DNA of 64,000 bases, from NCBI GenBank assembly GCA_021018815.1, contig JAITYX010000066.1:3322001-3386000 (forward strand), in the 5' to 3' direction. Both the position numbers and the translations under genes were made by a program. Source of the DNA: Talinum fruticosum (Eukaryota; Streptophyta; Magnoliopsida; Caryophyllales; Talinaceae). Positions 34,471-46,588 of the stretch are shown here, piece by piece. The notes below the pieces were generated by a model, which saw nothing but the letters and a program-made list of their open reading frames with translations, was not told where the DNA came from and made no database searches. Position 1 is the first letter of the stretch; each line of letters begins with the position of its first letter.

Positions 34471-35883
34471 GGCATATATATTGAAGATAAGTCTAAAGGA
34501 GGGGCAAAAAGGGCATAAACCATGTAATTATATCAACTCGGTGAGAACATTATTGTATAATAATTTTTTTTTTCTCAAGGATATCTATATTGTTGCTTGT
34601 TTCGAAACTGTCTTTTCATTATTTTTGATTTGTAGTATTCATGTAACGGATCATTATTCACGAGGATCAAAATAAGGAGCTGTCTAATGGAAAGGTAGAA
34701 TGCTTTTACGGTTGAGAAGCGAAAGCTGAGATTAGTGATCAATGTCGGCTTTGATTTCCTTTCCCATTTTATAATCTTTTTAGGTTTGTTCTATTTGTTA
34801 TGGCGAATTTATTGCTTTAGGTACCTGAATTTTATAGAAGATCATTCTTCGATGAAGGTGAAAAGGCCTAAGCTTTTTTAGGTAATGTTTCTAGTGGATA
34901 ATTATTGCTTAACACTATTCTCGGTTTCGGTTGCTAATCTCAGCTCCCGCTTCTCAACAAGGAATTTTTGGTATAAATTCGGATAAAGTGATTTATACCA
35001 CGAAGTTCTTTGTCGAGAAGGGGAGCGAGAATAACGACCAAATGTTAGCGTTGATGTCCCTTTCTAATTTATGATCCTTCTATGTTTGTTATATTTTTGT
35101 GGATAAGTTGTTGCTTAATGTTTTCCTCGATTTTTACGTTGTTTACATCTACCCCGCACGAACTCCAAGCAAGCAATACGTAAGAGGAACATCATTTTGG
35201 GACAATGACAAAGGAAATAGAGGTTGTTGGTGAGATGTCTTGTTTGTGTATTCCTTTTTAGTACTTGTGTCAAAAAGTCCATCTCTTTGTCTTGAAACTT
35301 TGTGGTTTAAATGATTTCAATATTTATGCCAAAGGTTCATCTCTATTTTCCTAAAGTGATGCTTTTAGTAGATTGAGTTATGTGCCTGTCTTAATGACTA
35401 TATTGCTGTTTTGGAGTTCATGCAGAGATAGTGTGAACTGCAAATATGATGTATATATGTTGTCCAGGTACCTCTGCAACAACTCCAAATAAACAATATC
35501 GTTAAAGACAATCACATAACTAAATCTACTACAAAAGCATCACTTTGGGTAAATAGAGATTTTCCTTGGGGGAAAAAATATTGAAATTAGTTTATTCCAT
35601 AAAGTTTCAAGACTAGAGATGAACTTTTTCGGATAAATACTTGAACGAAGAGTACTCTTTGTATTATATTTCACATAAATTGTAATATATTTATTGCTGG
35701 AACTTATTGTGAAATATAGAATTGTGTTGTCGAACTTGTTCAAGATGGAACTTGTTGTGGTTGTAATAAGTGGGAAATTTTTGTATAATATTGAAAAATT
35801 GTGGCTATTGGTTGTTACTTGTGTAAATTGTGATATATTTTGTATAGGGCGTATGGAAAAACAAAAAACAGCGTAAAAATTCT
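34471..35883. other. Non-coding 3' part of the CACTA element
   Basis: There are no recognisable exons. Two diverged copies of a block (TGATTTCCTTTCCCATTTTA near 34750 and TGATGTCCCTTTCTAATTTA near 35050, each followed by TAGGTTTGTT / TATGTTTGTT) suggest an internal duplication. The second gene usual for CACTA elements was not found here. Confidence 0.4.
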
Positions 35884-36122
35884 GACCTATGACGACGGTT
35901 CTTATATTAGAACCGTTGTCATACGCCCTATCTAAACATTTTGGCATTTCGTGTAGGACCTATGAGGACGGTTCTTACATTAGAATCGTCGTCATACGCC
36001 CTGCCTAAACATTTTGGCATTCCGTGTAGGACCTATGACGACGGTTCTTACATTAGAACCGTCGTCATATAGGTAATTATATGACGACGGTTTGTTTGGA
36101 AAACCGTCGTCATAGATTGACC
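35884..36122. repeat. CACTA subterminal repeat array, 73-bp period
   Basis: Units starting GACCTATGA(C/G)GACGG lie at 35884, 35957 and 36030. Each contains a palindrome in which ACGACGGTTCT pairs with AGAACCGTCGT around TACATT, followed by TAAACATTTTGGCAT. Further ACGACGGTTT / AAACCGTCGT hairpins continue to about 36122. Subterminal repeats of this kind are the binding sites of the TnpA-type protein in En/Spm elements. Confidence 0.85.
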
Positions 36123-36245
36123 TATGACTACGGTTTTCCATCCGAACCGTCGCCTTATAGTCACTAATTACCATGGTTTTGAATCGTAGTAAAGATGCTA
36201 TATACAACAACGACCACATAAACGACACCGCTTAACTGCAGTCAA

Positions 36246-36290
36246 ATGTCGTTTTTAACCATAGTTAAAAGTGGTTCCTATAGTAGGGTG
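36246..36290. other. Right terminus of the CACTA element
   Basis: Read on the minus strand the end is CACCCTACTATAGGAACC, then ACTTTTAACTATGGTTAAAA. It matches the intact terminus CACTACTAAAGGAACCACTT at 62743 apart from two extra bases. The two elements therefore belong to one family. The target duplication cannot be tested without the left end. Confidence 0.75.
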
Positions 36291-36316
36291 GGTCATTGTA
36301 GCATTTGGAAAAATTG

Positions 36317-36540
36317 CTAACCATTCGGGGTTGCGATGAACCTATTTAGGCGTTCCTCAATTAAATCGCTTTCTTCCTTACCGTTCCACCATGTGAATTC
36401 ATACCCCACAAAGTTAAGGTCAAAGACTTCATAATCATCCCATGTATGTCGAAACCTGTCCATGACTACTTGACTTTTCAATTTGTCACCCGAATTTCCA
36501 AAATTGAAAAATGTTTCATTGTAGTCACCTCCTACCAGCC
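36317..36540 (-). pseudogene. LINE endonuclease fragment, C-terminal piece
   Basis: The minus strand reads LVGGDYNETFFNFGNSGDKL, then MDRFRHTWDDYEVFDLNFVG and YEFTWWNGKEES with no stop before PNG. GDYNE, FR...DL...G and FTW.N are the conserved blocks of the AP-endonuclease (exo_endo_phos) domain at the start of LINE ORF2. It is 74 codons, open but isolated. Confidence 0.85.
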
Positions 36541-37318
36541 TATGTTAAGAGAATCGGCCCGATAATTGACCCGATTAGTAAAGTGGGTAAATAGTTCGAC
36601 CGGTTGGAGCGTTTAACTTGGATTAAACCGGTTGGCCCGGTCGGACCCGATAAGCTATATATATATATATATATGAAACTCAAACCATATTTATACACAA
36701 AATATAGGCGTTGTCTAAAAACTCATCCAAACTTAACTCTTATTGTTTGGGCCTATTTACCTCTTGCAAAAGAAAATATGGAAAACCTAACTACATCTTA
36801 ACACCCCCTCCTACAATTCATATTATGCAACCGCTAGATAGGGAGATAAATCTAACTTAACTCGTAGAAGGGAGCACAATTTGTAGAGGAGTGTAATCTC
36901 TTCTCCAGTGTCTACTCCCTTTCCTCCTCCCTTGGCGGTTGTGTCATGTCTCCCCTTCTCCTTCATCTTCTACTCTTTTTCAACCTTGAAGCCATTGACA
37001 TATTCGAGCTTTTTTCATTGTTTTAAATTAGGATTTATAATTCCGATCCACCCCGTGACTCGGTTGGGTCAAACCATAACCGGGTTAAACGGTTTTGAAT
37101 GAGTCAATTCGGTTCAATGCTCAAAGGGGCCAATAACGTATCCGGACCGGATCCGTGTTTGGTTTCCGGTTCAACCGGTCGAACCGACTGGTCCGGTCCA
37201 GTTCCCGTAACATAGCTACAAGCCACAGTAGCTGGGATTTATCCCTTTAAGTACATTAATAAGTCACATATCTTCAGTTTTTTTGAGGTTCCGGCCAACC
37301 GTATAACCTAGTAAAACG
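36541..37318. other. Sequence between two LINE endonuclease pieces
   Basis: About 780 bp without coding sequence: a short TA run, a CT-rich block (36890-36990), and a GC-richer stretch (37030-37215) dense in GGTTCAACCGG, CCGGTCC and CGGTTCA words. Such degenerate ACCGG/CGGTT tracts are typical of old non-autonomous plant transposons. It probably inserted into the LINE fragment, but clear ends were not found. Confidence 0.4.
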
Positions 37319-37470
37319 CTAAAGATGATCAATTTTATCCCAAAGGACCTCAACAACAATATGGTTAAGAGAAGACGACAGGAAAGATATAGTAGTACTC
37401 TTATCCCATAAAACAGCTAGGGTTGCCGTTCTTCCTCTACTGTCAACACACAGTGCTTGAAATTCTCCAA
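37319..37470 (-). pseudogene. LINE endonuclease fragment, N-terminal piece
   Basis: The minus strand encodes CVDSRGRTATLAVLWDKST followed by SFLSSSLNHIVVEVL. GRSGGLA-LW and S-NHID are the usual motifs of the first half of the LINE endonuclease. It is in the same orientation as the piece at 36317-36540 and precedes it in protein order, so both probably come from one copy. Confidence 0.65.
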
Positions 37471-37504
37471 TATAAAAATCATTAGCATAACTGATTATTA
37501 GCAT

Positions 37505-39151
37505 TTAAAGACCCTTAATATAAAATTATTTAGAAAAGCAATAAGATGTCCCTACCTTAGCAACTCCACTTATTCTTACTTTTTTTAGTTTTGTGGGTAT
37601 TACCCGTTTTGGAGAAAATATTGGAAATTATTGGTGTGAAGAAAGGCAAGGCCACTGTGAAAACTTGCACGTTTGTTAATGAACGTGGACGGTAATAAAC
37701 TAATTTCCTTTTTCTTTGCATCTTCTTCATTTTCTATGTCATTATTGATTAGGATTTCATATTTTTTAAGAACTGTTAAAAAAAGGCCAACTAATTTCAC
37801 CTTAGTTTCTACAATTACAGAGGCCATCAAGTGTTCTTTCAATAAAGGGTAAAAACGATTTCCCTCATTCTAATTGTTTTTTGTTCTTTTTGTTTTGCTA
37901 TTTACTGGCCTTTTTTCCATCTTTATTCAATGAATAATCATCTATTTTATTGTTACTTTTTGCCCATCTTTTTTCTTTTTCCTTCGCTGTAAATTGTGAT
38001 GAAAAGGACCCTTTGAGGTAATGGAGGTTGTAAAAATCTTAATCTTTACAAATATCATGTGGCTTGAGAGAGCGCAACATTTGGTGGGTGAATGACAAAC
38101 AAAGGAGACCCCATATATCTTGATTTCTTTAGATCGCGTTTATATACATGTTCAGAAAGGATTTTGCTGTTGGCTTTGTCAATTTCTTGTGATTGGAAAA
38201 CTTTCAGACTAAAAATCATTATGAATCTCTAATGAAAATATCACAGTCACTAACTATTTCTCTCAATATTAGAAATCTGTAAAATAGGAATACTTACAGG
38301 ATGAAATTAAAGCGATTTTCTTGTATGAAAATACCGATCCATATGAGTTGAATCAATTTATATTATAGACTATAGTTGTGTACTTTTCTCTACTGAGGGA
38401 TGGTAATGTGGGGGAAAAGTTATCACTCTACTTGCACTGCAAATTCAAACTTTTATTACAATTTAGTAGACTCTTGCTAGACGAACCTTATCTATAAGGC
38501 TGACCACTTGCGATCCAATCTATTTACATTCCTTGTGTTGTACGTACAATGATATATGTGAGACAGTCTGAATCAAGACATGTTGACATAAAATAATACT
38601 CTAACCTATATTTCATGCACTTCACAAACACTATCAATATGTGTTTCTTTAGTTGGTTAGTTTAACTCCACAAATAAAGCAAGCAATTTTGCTCTGCGAT
38701 TTGAAATTTCTTTCCCCCATCAACGGTGAATACACAATACTCTCAGCAAAGTGAAAAATCACTCACAAAATGAAGACTATATTTGCAACTAGAGTTCCCA
38801 ATGAACTTAAAAAGTCTTAAATTCATTTAAGAAGACATGCTTCCAGTGGTCATGTATTATAATTTCCTTATGTATATGTACCAATATTTATCTTGGAAAT
38901 GGAAAACATAAATCATATATATACACACAAATATATATAAGCTGAGTTGTTCTTGCTGAAATTTCATAGCCAGAGTAATGACTTTGAGCATTTTGCAGTT
39001 AACAGTTATTAAAACCTCTGAGCCTCTTAGTTAGTCAGGCTATTACAAATTGCAGATTAAAGGCATAAGCCACTTTCTCCAGGCTGGCTCCAATTCCCTA
39101 ATCATTCTTTCTTACCTCCATTATCCTTCTTAAACTTACTTCTAAATCTCT
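37505..39151 (+). other. Upstream region of the sulfate transporter gene
   Basis: AT-rich, with no transposon or gene recognised. A minus-strand open stretch of 80 codons at 37600-37842 has no known motif. The last 2 kb before the transporter should contain its promoter. GAGAC words, the core of the sulfur-responsive SURE element, occur near 38104 and 38561, but this is about chance frequency. Confidence 0.5.
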
Positions 39152-39160
39152 GTATATATA
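39152..39160 (+). promoter_or_regulatory. Candidate TATA box of the sulfate transporter gene
   Basis: GTATATATAG lies about 86-94 bases before the start codon, in a run of otherwise mixed composition. This spacing would give a leader of roughly 55-65 bases. No cap site can be proven from the sequence. Confidence 0.45.
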
Positions 39161-39245
39161 GCTGTTGACTCTTCATGTACATTTTACTGGTTTACAGAAA
39201 TTACAGTGCATCCCCCCTTCAGAAAAAAAGTAAAGAGAAGGTTAA

Positions 39246-42200
39246 ATGGGTGTTCTTCCAAAAAATGAAGAGGAGGAAGCCAAGGAGGCCAACATGGAAA
39301 GGCTTTCATCATTTCGCCATCTCAATCAGAATGCATCAGTGCATGTTCCCCATAAAGTCGGTATCCCTTCTAAGCAAAACCTCTTCAAGGAGTTCACTCA
39401 TGCTCTCAAGGAGACATTTTGCGCTGATGATCCTTTACGACATTACAAAGATCAGTCTTTGTCACGAAAATTTGTCCTCGCTCTTCAAGCCCTTTTTCCT
39501 GTGCTTGAATGGGCAAGAGGTTATAGTCTACAGAAGCTTAAAGCGGATCTTATCGCTGGGTTTACTATTGCTAGTTTATGCATCCCTCAGGTAAAAGAGA
39601 CTTTCTCTTCTTTTTCTATTTCATTTCTTAGTAACAATAAATCTTGGAGAACTTTCTGCTTCGTTTTTAGTAGACTAAAACAAAATGTCCCATTAAATTA
39701 TCTTCTAAGTACAAGATTCAACAGTAACAACATCTTTGCTATTAATGCAAAGGATAAGGCTGGGTACATCTGGTTTGTGACTCCCCTTCCCTGGCACACA
39801 CCACCCTAGGTTGAAGTATATGGTAATTAATGGTTTAGCTTAGGTGTTTTTGCTTCTTTTTTTCACGGGGGCAGGGGGTTGTTTACAAAGTTAAAGTTCT
39901 TTATGGTCTGCCATTTATTCTAGATTCAACTGTTGCATATTTAACTCTGCTTTTGTATTGACAGGATATAGGGTATGCAAAGCTTGCTTACTTGGAGCCT
40001 CAGTATGGGCTTTGTAAGTTCTGCCTGTAGTATCAGTGTAACCCTCCCCCTTCTCCTTATGGTTTTTATTTGTTTTTTTACATGATGTGATATTGATTTT
40101 ATACATTTTATTTTCTGTTAATTGATGCAGACACAAGCTTCGTTCCCCCATTAATCTATGCCTGCATGGGTAGTTCAAGAGATATTGCAATAGGACCTGT
40201 GTCTGTTATCTCTCTTTTGCTTGGGGCTCTTGTTCAGGAACAGATCGACCCTACTCAGAATCCGGGAGATTACCGAAGACTAATGTTTACAGCAACATTT
40301 TTTGCTGGAATCACACAAATGACACTTGGATTATTAAGGTTATAGTTGGAATAGATTTTCTGCTTAAGCTTCCTAAAACAAATTATAGTCATTCATGAAC
40401 TATCTTTTTGAATACCATTCGTTTTACTTCTGTATGCTTCCGTGTCACCAGATTAGGATTCTTGATCGACTTCCTATCCCATGCAGCTGTTGTCGGTTTT
40501 ATGGGAGGAACAGCCATCACAATTGCCCTCCAACAGCTTAAAGGATTTCTTGGGATCAAGAATTTTACAAAGAAAACCGATTTAGTTTCTGTATTACAAT
40601 CTGTATTTGCTGCAGCTCACCATGGGGTACACTCACCTTCCTCTAATGTATATATCAGATCGATACTCCTGTATATATGAGAGTTAATTCATCGGTTCTA
40701 ACTTAACCTCTAACTTGCAGTGGAACTTGGAGACCATAGGCATTGCAGCAGTCTTCCTTGCTTTGCTTCTCGCTGCTAAATTTATTGTACAAACTGAAGC
40801 TTCGAATTATTTGGGTGAAATCCTTCATGTTATATCATGTTTTCTCTTATTTTGAGATTGATTTTTAACAGGGAAAGAGACGTAAGAAGTTTTTTTGGCT
40901 GGCTGCAATTGCTCCATTGACATCAGTCATTCTCTCCACCCTTTTCGTGTATTTAAGTCGTGCTGACAAAAATGGAGTAGCAATAGTAAGTGGGCTTGTC
41001 TCCATCTATATATTCGTTTATACTAATGTGAAAAAGAGAGGATTACAGCCAAATGGTTCACTGAACTGCCCATGCCCCTTTCTACGGATCAATTGTAGAG
41101 ATAAGGTTACATATATCTGATATAGAATTGACGACAAATCATATGCATATGATTTATGCTGTGAATGATTTCCACTTTGTTCCAGGTGAATCACATAGAA
41201 AAAGGAGTTAACCCTTCATCAGTGCACAAACTATATTTTTCAGGGGAGAATCTTCTAGAAGGGTTTAAGATTGGTGTTGTGGCAGGGATGGTAGCTCTAA
41301 CGGTTAGTATAAACACATTGATTGTTCTTTTCACTTTCGTTTTTGTTTTCAAGTTTGTCATTTCAGGATTTCATACAACGTAACAGGAAGCAGTAGCAAT
41401 TGCAAGAACATTTGCGGCCATGAAAGACTACCAAATAGATGGAAACAAAGAAATGGTGGCTCTAGGAACAATGAACGTTGTCGGTTCAATGAGTTCCTGT
41501 TATGTTGCTACAGGTACATATGTGAATTTAATCATGTAAAACTAATACTAATTGTTAAGATGATGAATTACGGGGCATTCTTCTGATTATACATATATAT
41601 TGTGAACATGTTATAGGTTCCTTCTCTAGATCTGCAGTAAATTATATGGCAGGCTGCCACACTGCTGTCTCCAACATCGTAATGTCTATGATTGTGGTCC
41701 TAACCTTGTTATTTCTCACACCCCTTTTCAAGTATACCCCAAATGCCGTCCTTGCTTCTATCATAATCTCAGCAGTCCTTGGTCTTATTGATTACAAGGC
41801 AGCAATTCTGATATGGAAGATCGATAAACTCGATTTCATTGCTTGTATGGGTGCCTTCTTTGGAGTAATCTTCGAGTCTGTTGAGATCGGCCTTCTAATT
41901 GCAGTAAGTATTTGTTACTTTCTGCTATAGTATATTAGTTATAGACACTGAAAAGCAATCAACATTGGTTAAAATATTGGGTGAACTAGTTTTTAGTCAT
42001 ATCAACTCATATAGGGATCAAAAGTTAGTTACCTTATTCAGGGTCTAAGTGCGGTATGGTTTTAGACATTTAGGTTCTTATAAGAAAATCATTGGGTTTT
42101 AGAATTAGTCTATCTTCTGGCTGGTGCCACATCTAGATTACCCAGGAACCTAATTAAGCAGGATCCCTGCTAAATGATGTGGTGTTGTCGTCATTGTCTG

Positions 42201-44591
42201 TTAATCAGGTATTGGCCAATATTACCAGGTTTAAATTTATTTGATTACTTTGCGTGGTTTTTGCCTGACAGGTAGTCATCTCGTTTGCTAAAATCTTACT
42301 GCAAGTTACAAGACCGAGGACAGCCCTCCTTGGCAACATCCAAGGCTCGACAATTTACAGAAATATTCAGCAGTATCCTGAAGCAACTAAAGTTCCTGGA
42401 ATTTTGGTTGTGAGAGTGGATTCAGCCATTTACTTTTCCAACTCCAATTATGTCAAGGAGAGGTAATTAGTCAAACTGCAGCTCTTTCTTTTTTTTAAAT
42501 TAGCTGTCCAGGTCTTCAAGACTGATCCCTTTCCAGTTTAAAGTGAAGTTGATTGCTCCGACAATTTTAGAGCACATCTCAGATTAAAACTTTCGAAGAC
42601 AAGGGCATAGTTGAGCCATAGGAAATATTAAGATTGCTGTAAATCAGTATAACTTGCAAGTAGCTAGCATAGAAAATGCAAGTTGAGATATCGGATTTAA
42701 CTACTATAGTAGCTTGTGTCTTGAGGGTAAAATGTACTAACAAGTGCTGGAGAGTTAACTTTTGTGATAAGAATACTCACATGAAATGAATAAGAATGCA
42801 TATAAGAAAATAGAATTTCTCGTCATATACTTTGGAGGGGGAGGGCGTTGCTTTCTAGATCTCTGCAACAAGATATTTGATCAGATTGCTGAAGATATTA
42901 GCGGACAAAAGCCACTCCCTCCTCCCCAGCCGGGGTGAAGAAAGGAAAAATATTTAAATGCTGTTATGAATCCCTGTATAGAAGAATTTCTGGCTTTTCC
43001 CATGACTGACTGGCTGTTGACCAGGAGATCCCTATTGATAAAGATAGTTTGTTTTTTCTTTATCCCCAATTATTGATCTTTAGTGACATGTACTTAAAGA
43101 GCTATGACTGATGTTGAGTAACTGAAATTAGGAGCAGAGTCTAATATTGCTGATTTATATGCGGTGATTCTTCTGCGACAGGATATTAAGATGGCTAGTT
43201 GATGAAGAAGAAAAAATGCAAAAGGAATACAACCTGAGAATCCAGTTTCTGATCATCGAGATGTCACGTAAGCAATTCATAATTCACCAGCCAAGAGCGA
43301 AAAAGACCCAGAAACTGTATCGTATTAAGGCCAGAAAAACTGATGTATATGTCACTTGTTTTGTTGATCTGCAGCTGTGACAGACATCGACACGAGTGGT
43401 ATCCATGCCTTAGAAGAGTTGTACAACAGTCTACAGAAAAGAAATGTTCAGGTAAATAGCTACTTAGGTGATGGAAAACGTCATTTATTTAGTCATGCTG
43501 AGTATTTGAGCATATCATATCATCATATAGGTATAAATTGAACAGTTTGATGTTAGCTTTCTGTATAACTAATTTATGAACTTTAGCTCCTATGCCTGGC
43601 AGAGATGTTGTCTGGATTCCGCCTTTGGATTGCGTGAAACTGGGTTATGCCTAATCAATTGAGTTTGAGTCGTCTTTAAAAGAAGATTGTTTTAGTTATG
43701 TTCAAGTCAGATGTTGGCTTGATCAATAAGCTCGTCCAGAAAATGGTATAAACATTGTTTGTTAAGGAAAATTTTCAGACTAAATGTACACAATTTTTAG
43801 CGTTGCATGGACACCAGGTAGTTGAAAATTTATTGAAAAATTATATATAAGAATCTGTAAACTCTAGAAATGGACAACCTTAAAAATTTAACTGATGGTT
43901 ATAAAATAGAAGTTAGTTTAGAAACAAGACACCCTTATATAAATTTGTGAATCTTCCACAGTACATAAGTTCAATTTAGGCTCATTTAAATCTATTTGCT
44001 TTGTTTAAGATGTAGATAAGCCTAGTTTTAGGTTGGGTAATTAACAGGGTATGTCTTAGCTCCTGAGATCTAGCTACTCCTATTTATGTCTGGTTTATGA
44101 GTTACCTCCATGGATGTTAAATTAAGTCTAAGATTTGGATGCAATTTCACTTTCATTTCTTAGACATAACAGCACAGGCAGATTCTCTTTCTAATCCTCC
44201 ATCAACATATACTTGCATACTACCAAATCTTAAGTTTCGGGTAAAGCCATCTTACCAAGTACATAAGACAGGAAATACAAGGATCAGACCATGTGCATAT
44301 CGTAGAGTGTATATATGAATGGCAATCTTACGAGAAGGGATAGAGTTTACACCAGTTTGGATCTTTTAAAGTAGTTTGTGAGATTTATACTTGTATATTA
44401 TTGTCACCAAGTTCTAACGTTCTTTCCTTTTCTTTTTGTTCGTATAGCTTGTTTTGGCAAACCCGGGACCAGTTGTGATAGAAAAGCTACATGCATCCGA
44501 GTTCACAACTCTAATACAGGAAGACAACATCTACCTAACAGTAGCACATGCTGTTCATGCGTGTTCCCCAAGAGTAGTCGAAGAGGCGTGA
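39246..44591 (+). CDS. SULTR1: High-affinity sulfate/proton symporter, SULTR1 type (13 exons)
   Basis: Plasma-membrane protein that imports sulfate with protons, the entry step of sulfur assimilation. Exons: 39246-39590, 39965-40013, 40131-40338, 40452-40626, 40721-40786, 40872-40985, 41186-41302, 41387-41513, 41617-41903, 42272-42462, 43182-43267, 43375-43451, 44448-44591. All introns are GT-AG. The spliced frame stays open for 661 residues, the usual family length. The N-terminus has [13 protein letters not shown] and [15 protein letters not shown]. The family signature spans PQYGLY (127-132) through [50 protein letters not shown] and [13 protein letters not shown] follow in a region expected to hold about 12 membrane helices. 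The STAS domain (about 517-650) has [18 protein letters not shown]595 matches the STAS threonine important in Arabidopsis SULTR1;2. Group 1 (closest to SULTR1;2/1;3) is judged from these motifs from memory. Odd: a roughly 1-kb last intron, and Thr instead of Ser in GLYTSFVPP. Confidence 0.97.
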
Positions 44592-45070
44592 AATAGTTCG
44601 TTACTCATCCATACTTCATTTCAACTAACTGGTTGAATTTCAAGAATCGACTCTAATATGTTTGACACCCACAGAAGGGTAAGATTCAAAGTGGGAATCG
44701 AATGAGGGTACTCGGTGATAAGATGAAATAGTTCGTTACTCATCCAGTCAAGGATTACATAACAAAAATTACAAGATAATATATTTTCCCCTTCGAAGAA
44801 TATCAACTGCTTTTGGAGCCATTTTGGGAGAGGGGGGTTTAAGGATCTTTCTGAACAACCCCAGTATGTAGAACTGGCGGGCCACTTTCAATAACGTTTT
44901 TTCGCTTCAGAAAGCCAGAAGAACATTCAAGATTCAATTTGACATGAAGAAACTGTGTATAATGAAGAAAGAAAAATTTTAGAAAGTTTCTCATATTAGT
45001 TGTAGCATGTGTTCCTTGTCCCCACCCTCCCTCCAAATTCTATGGTGGTCACTTAACCATTAGGCGGTTG
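44592..45070 (+). other. 3' flank of the sulfate transporter with a 23-bp direct repeat
   Basis: A 23-base sequence beginning at the stop codon (44589-44611: TGAAATAGTTCGTTACTC and five more bases) recurs exactly at 44724-44746, 135 bases downstream. The intervening DNA contains a word resembling a tRNA B box on the minus strand (ATTCGATTCCC). The region must include the 3' UTR; a polyadenylation signal could not be fixed. Confidence 0.6.
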
Positions 45071-45292
45071 AATATACTGTCATGTGTAAACGTTTAAAAT
45101 TAAATTTATATGTAATAAATTTTCATAATAAAATGACGAATTTTTTCTAATTTGATGAATTTTTGTAATGTACATATTTTTTATTTTGTTTTAGTGAATT
45201 TTTCAATAAAGTTTAATCACTTAATTACAAATATAATGAATGTTTGAATCAAACATATATATCTTTAAATTTTTTAAAAACACTAATGAAGT

Positions 45293-45325
<33 letters not shown>

Positions 45326-46199
45326 TTTTACAGAGATACTATTAATTAAAATTTAATCACTTAATTACACCTTTTTAATGCACTTGGCTCAATATTATCA
45401 ATACATATTGATGAATTTAATATAATATGATGAATATTTGAATTGAACATATATATCTTTAATTTTTTCTAAAAAACATATCGATATAAATACTTATTCA
45501 TTTATATAAAAAAAGTATACAAATATATCAAATAATTTACGAGACGAATTTGTAATAAACCGAGTTTCACAGACAACATCGATAAATTTTACAACAAAGC
45601 GATGAATTTTCAAAATAAGTCCACAGTTATCAATATTCATCCATCTTTTTCAGCATATTCATCAATTTTTCTCCAAGACCTTGCATTAACTTTTGTTGCT
45701 TAGTTCTCTACATAAATTCATGAACAATTAGTAAATATTCATAAGAAATAATTAGTATATTCATCACTAAAATTGATATATTCATCTAAAAATATACAAT
45801 TCAATGTAAAATTTTCCAAATACATAAAATAATCTTTATCGGTAAAATTAATAAATTAATAAAAAAATCATACAAATTGTATGTCCCCTGAATATAAGAT
45901 AAATGGATAAAGGATTAGTAAGTATTCATCAGTAGTAATTAACATATTCATTACTAAAACTTACATATTTATAAAACAACATATTTAATATAATCTTCTT
46001 TTCAAAATAGCACATCCAACAATAGAAGATTCAAATGATTAAAAACACGTATTAAAAAATGTAGAAGAAAAATTCATCCAAAAATATCATATTCATCCAT
46101 GCGAAAAACAGATTCATTAAAGAAAATATCATATCCATCGATACATAACAAATCATACCTTAAAAAAACACAGATTTTCATCAAGAAATAGGACAAATT
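45071..46199. other. AT-rich sequence with partial duplications
   Basis: No gene was found. TTTAATCACTTAATTACA occurs near 45221 and 45353. ATATATATCTTTAA with similar flanks occurs near 45257 and 45449. The first half is rich in GATGAAT and the second half in ATTCATC, so the region may be a degraded inverted repeat. Confidence 0.4.
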
Positions 46200-46588
46200 C
46201 ATTAAAGAAAACATTATAGTACAAAAGAAAATCAGATCTAAAAAATAAAAATAAAAATTCATCAATATAGACGAATTCATCAAAGAAAACATCATATTCA
46301 TCAATATAGAGTATATCTATACGATGCATCTATAACGATCCCAATCAATGCCTCTTCCAGCTCCACTTCCACCACGACCTCCCCGGCTAAATCATTAAAG
46401 AAAACATTATGATATAAAAGCAAATCAAATCAAATCTAAAAAATATAAATATAAATTCATCAATACGAGCTAATTTATCAAAGAAAGCATCATATTTATC
46501 AATATAGAGCAGAACCATTTAATGCATCTATAATGACCTCTATCAATGTCGCCTCCACCTCCGTTTCTACTACCTCCTCCCTCGGCTA
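46200..46588. repeat. Tandem duplication, about 193-bp period
   Basis: Copies at 46200-46392 and 46393-46588 share CATTAAAGAAAACATTAT, AAATTCATCAATA, CATCATATT, CAATATAGAG, ATGCATCTATAA and a terminal GGCTAA after a C-rich stretch. Divergence is moderate. No protein is supported; Gly-rich minus-strand frames here follow from the C-rich triplets. Confidence 0.8.

Noticed and set aside
35540..35947. 135-codon minus-strand frame as a gene
   Set aside because: It overlaps the CACTA subterminal repeats, is AT-rich with Asn/Ile/Ser bias and has no known motif.
35884..36122. Regular repeats as a CRISPR-like array
   Set aside because: The units are adjacent hairpins without unique spacers, in a plant genome, and belong to a CACTA terminus.
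38100..38566. GAGAC motifs as sulfur-responsive SURE elements of the transporter promoter
   Set aside because: Two five-base matches in about 2 kb are expected by chance and they lie roughly 0.7-1.1 kb upstream, so no regulatory feature is claimed.
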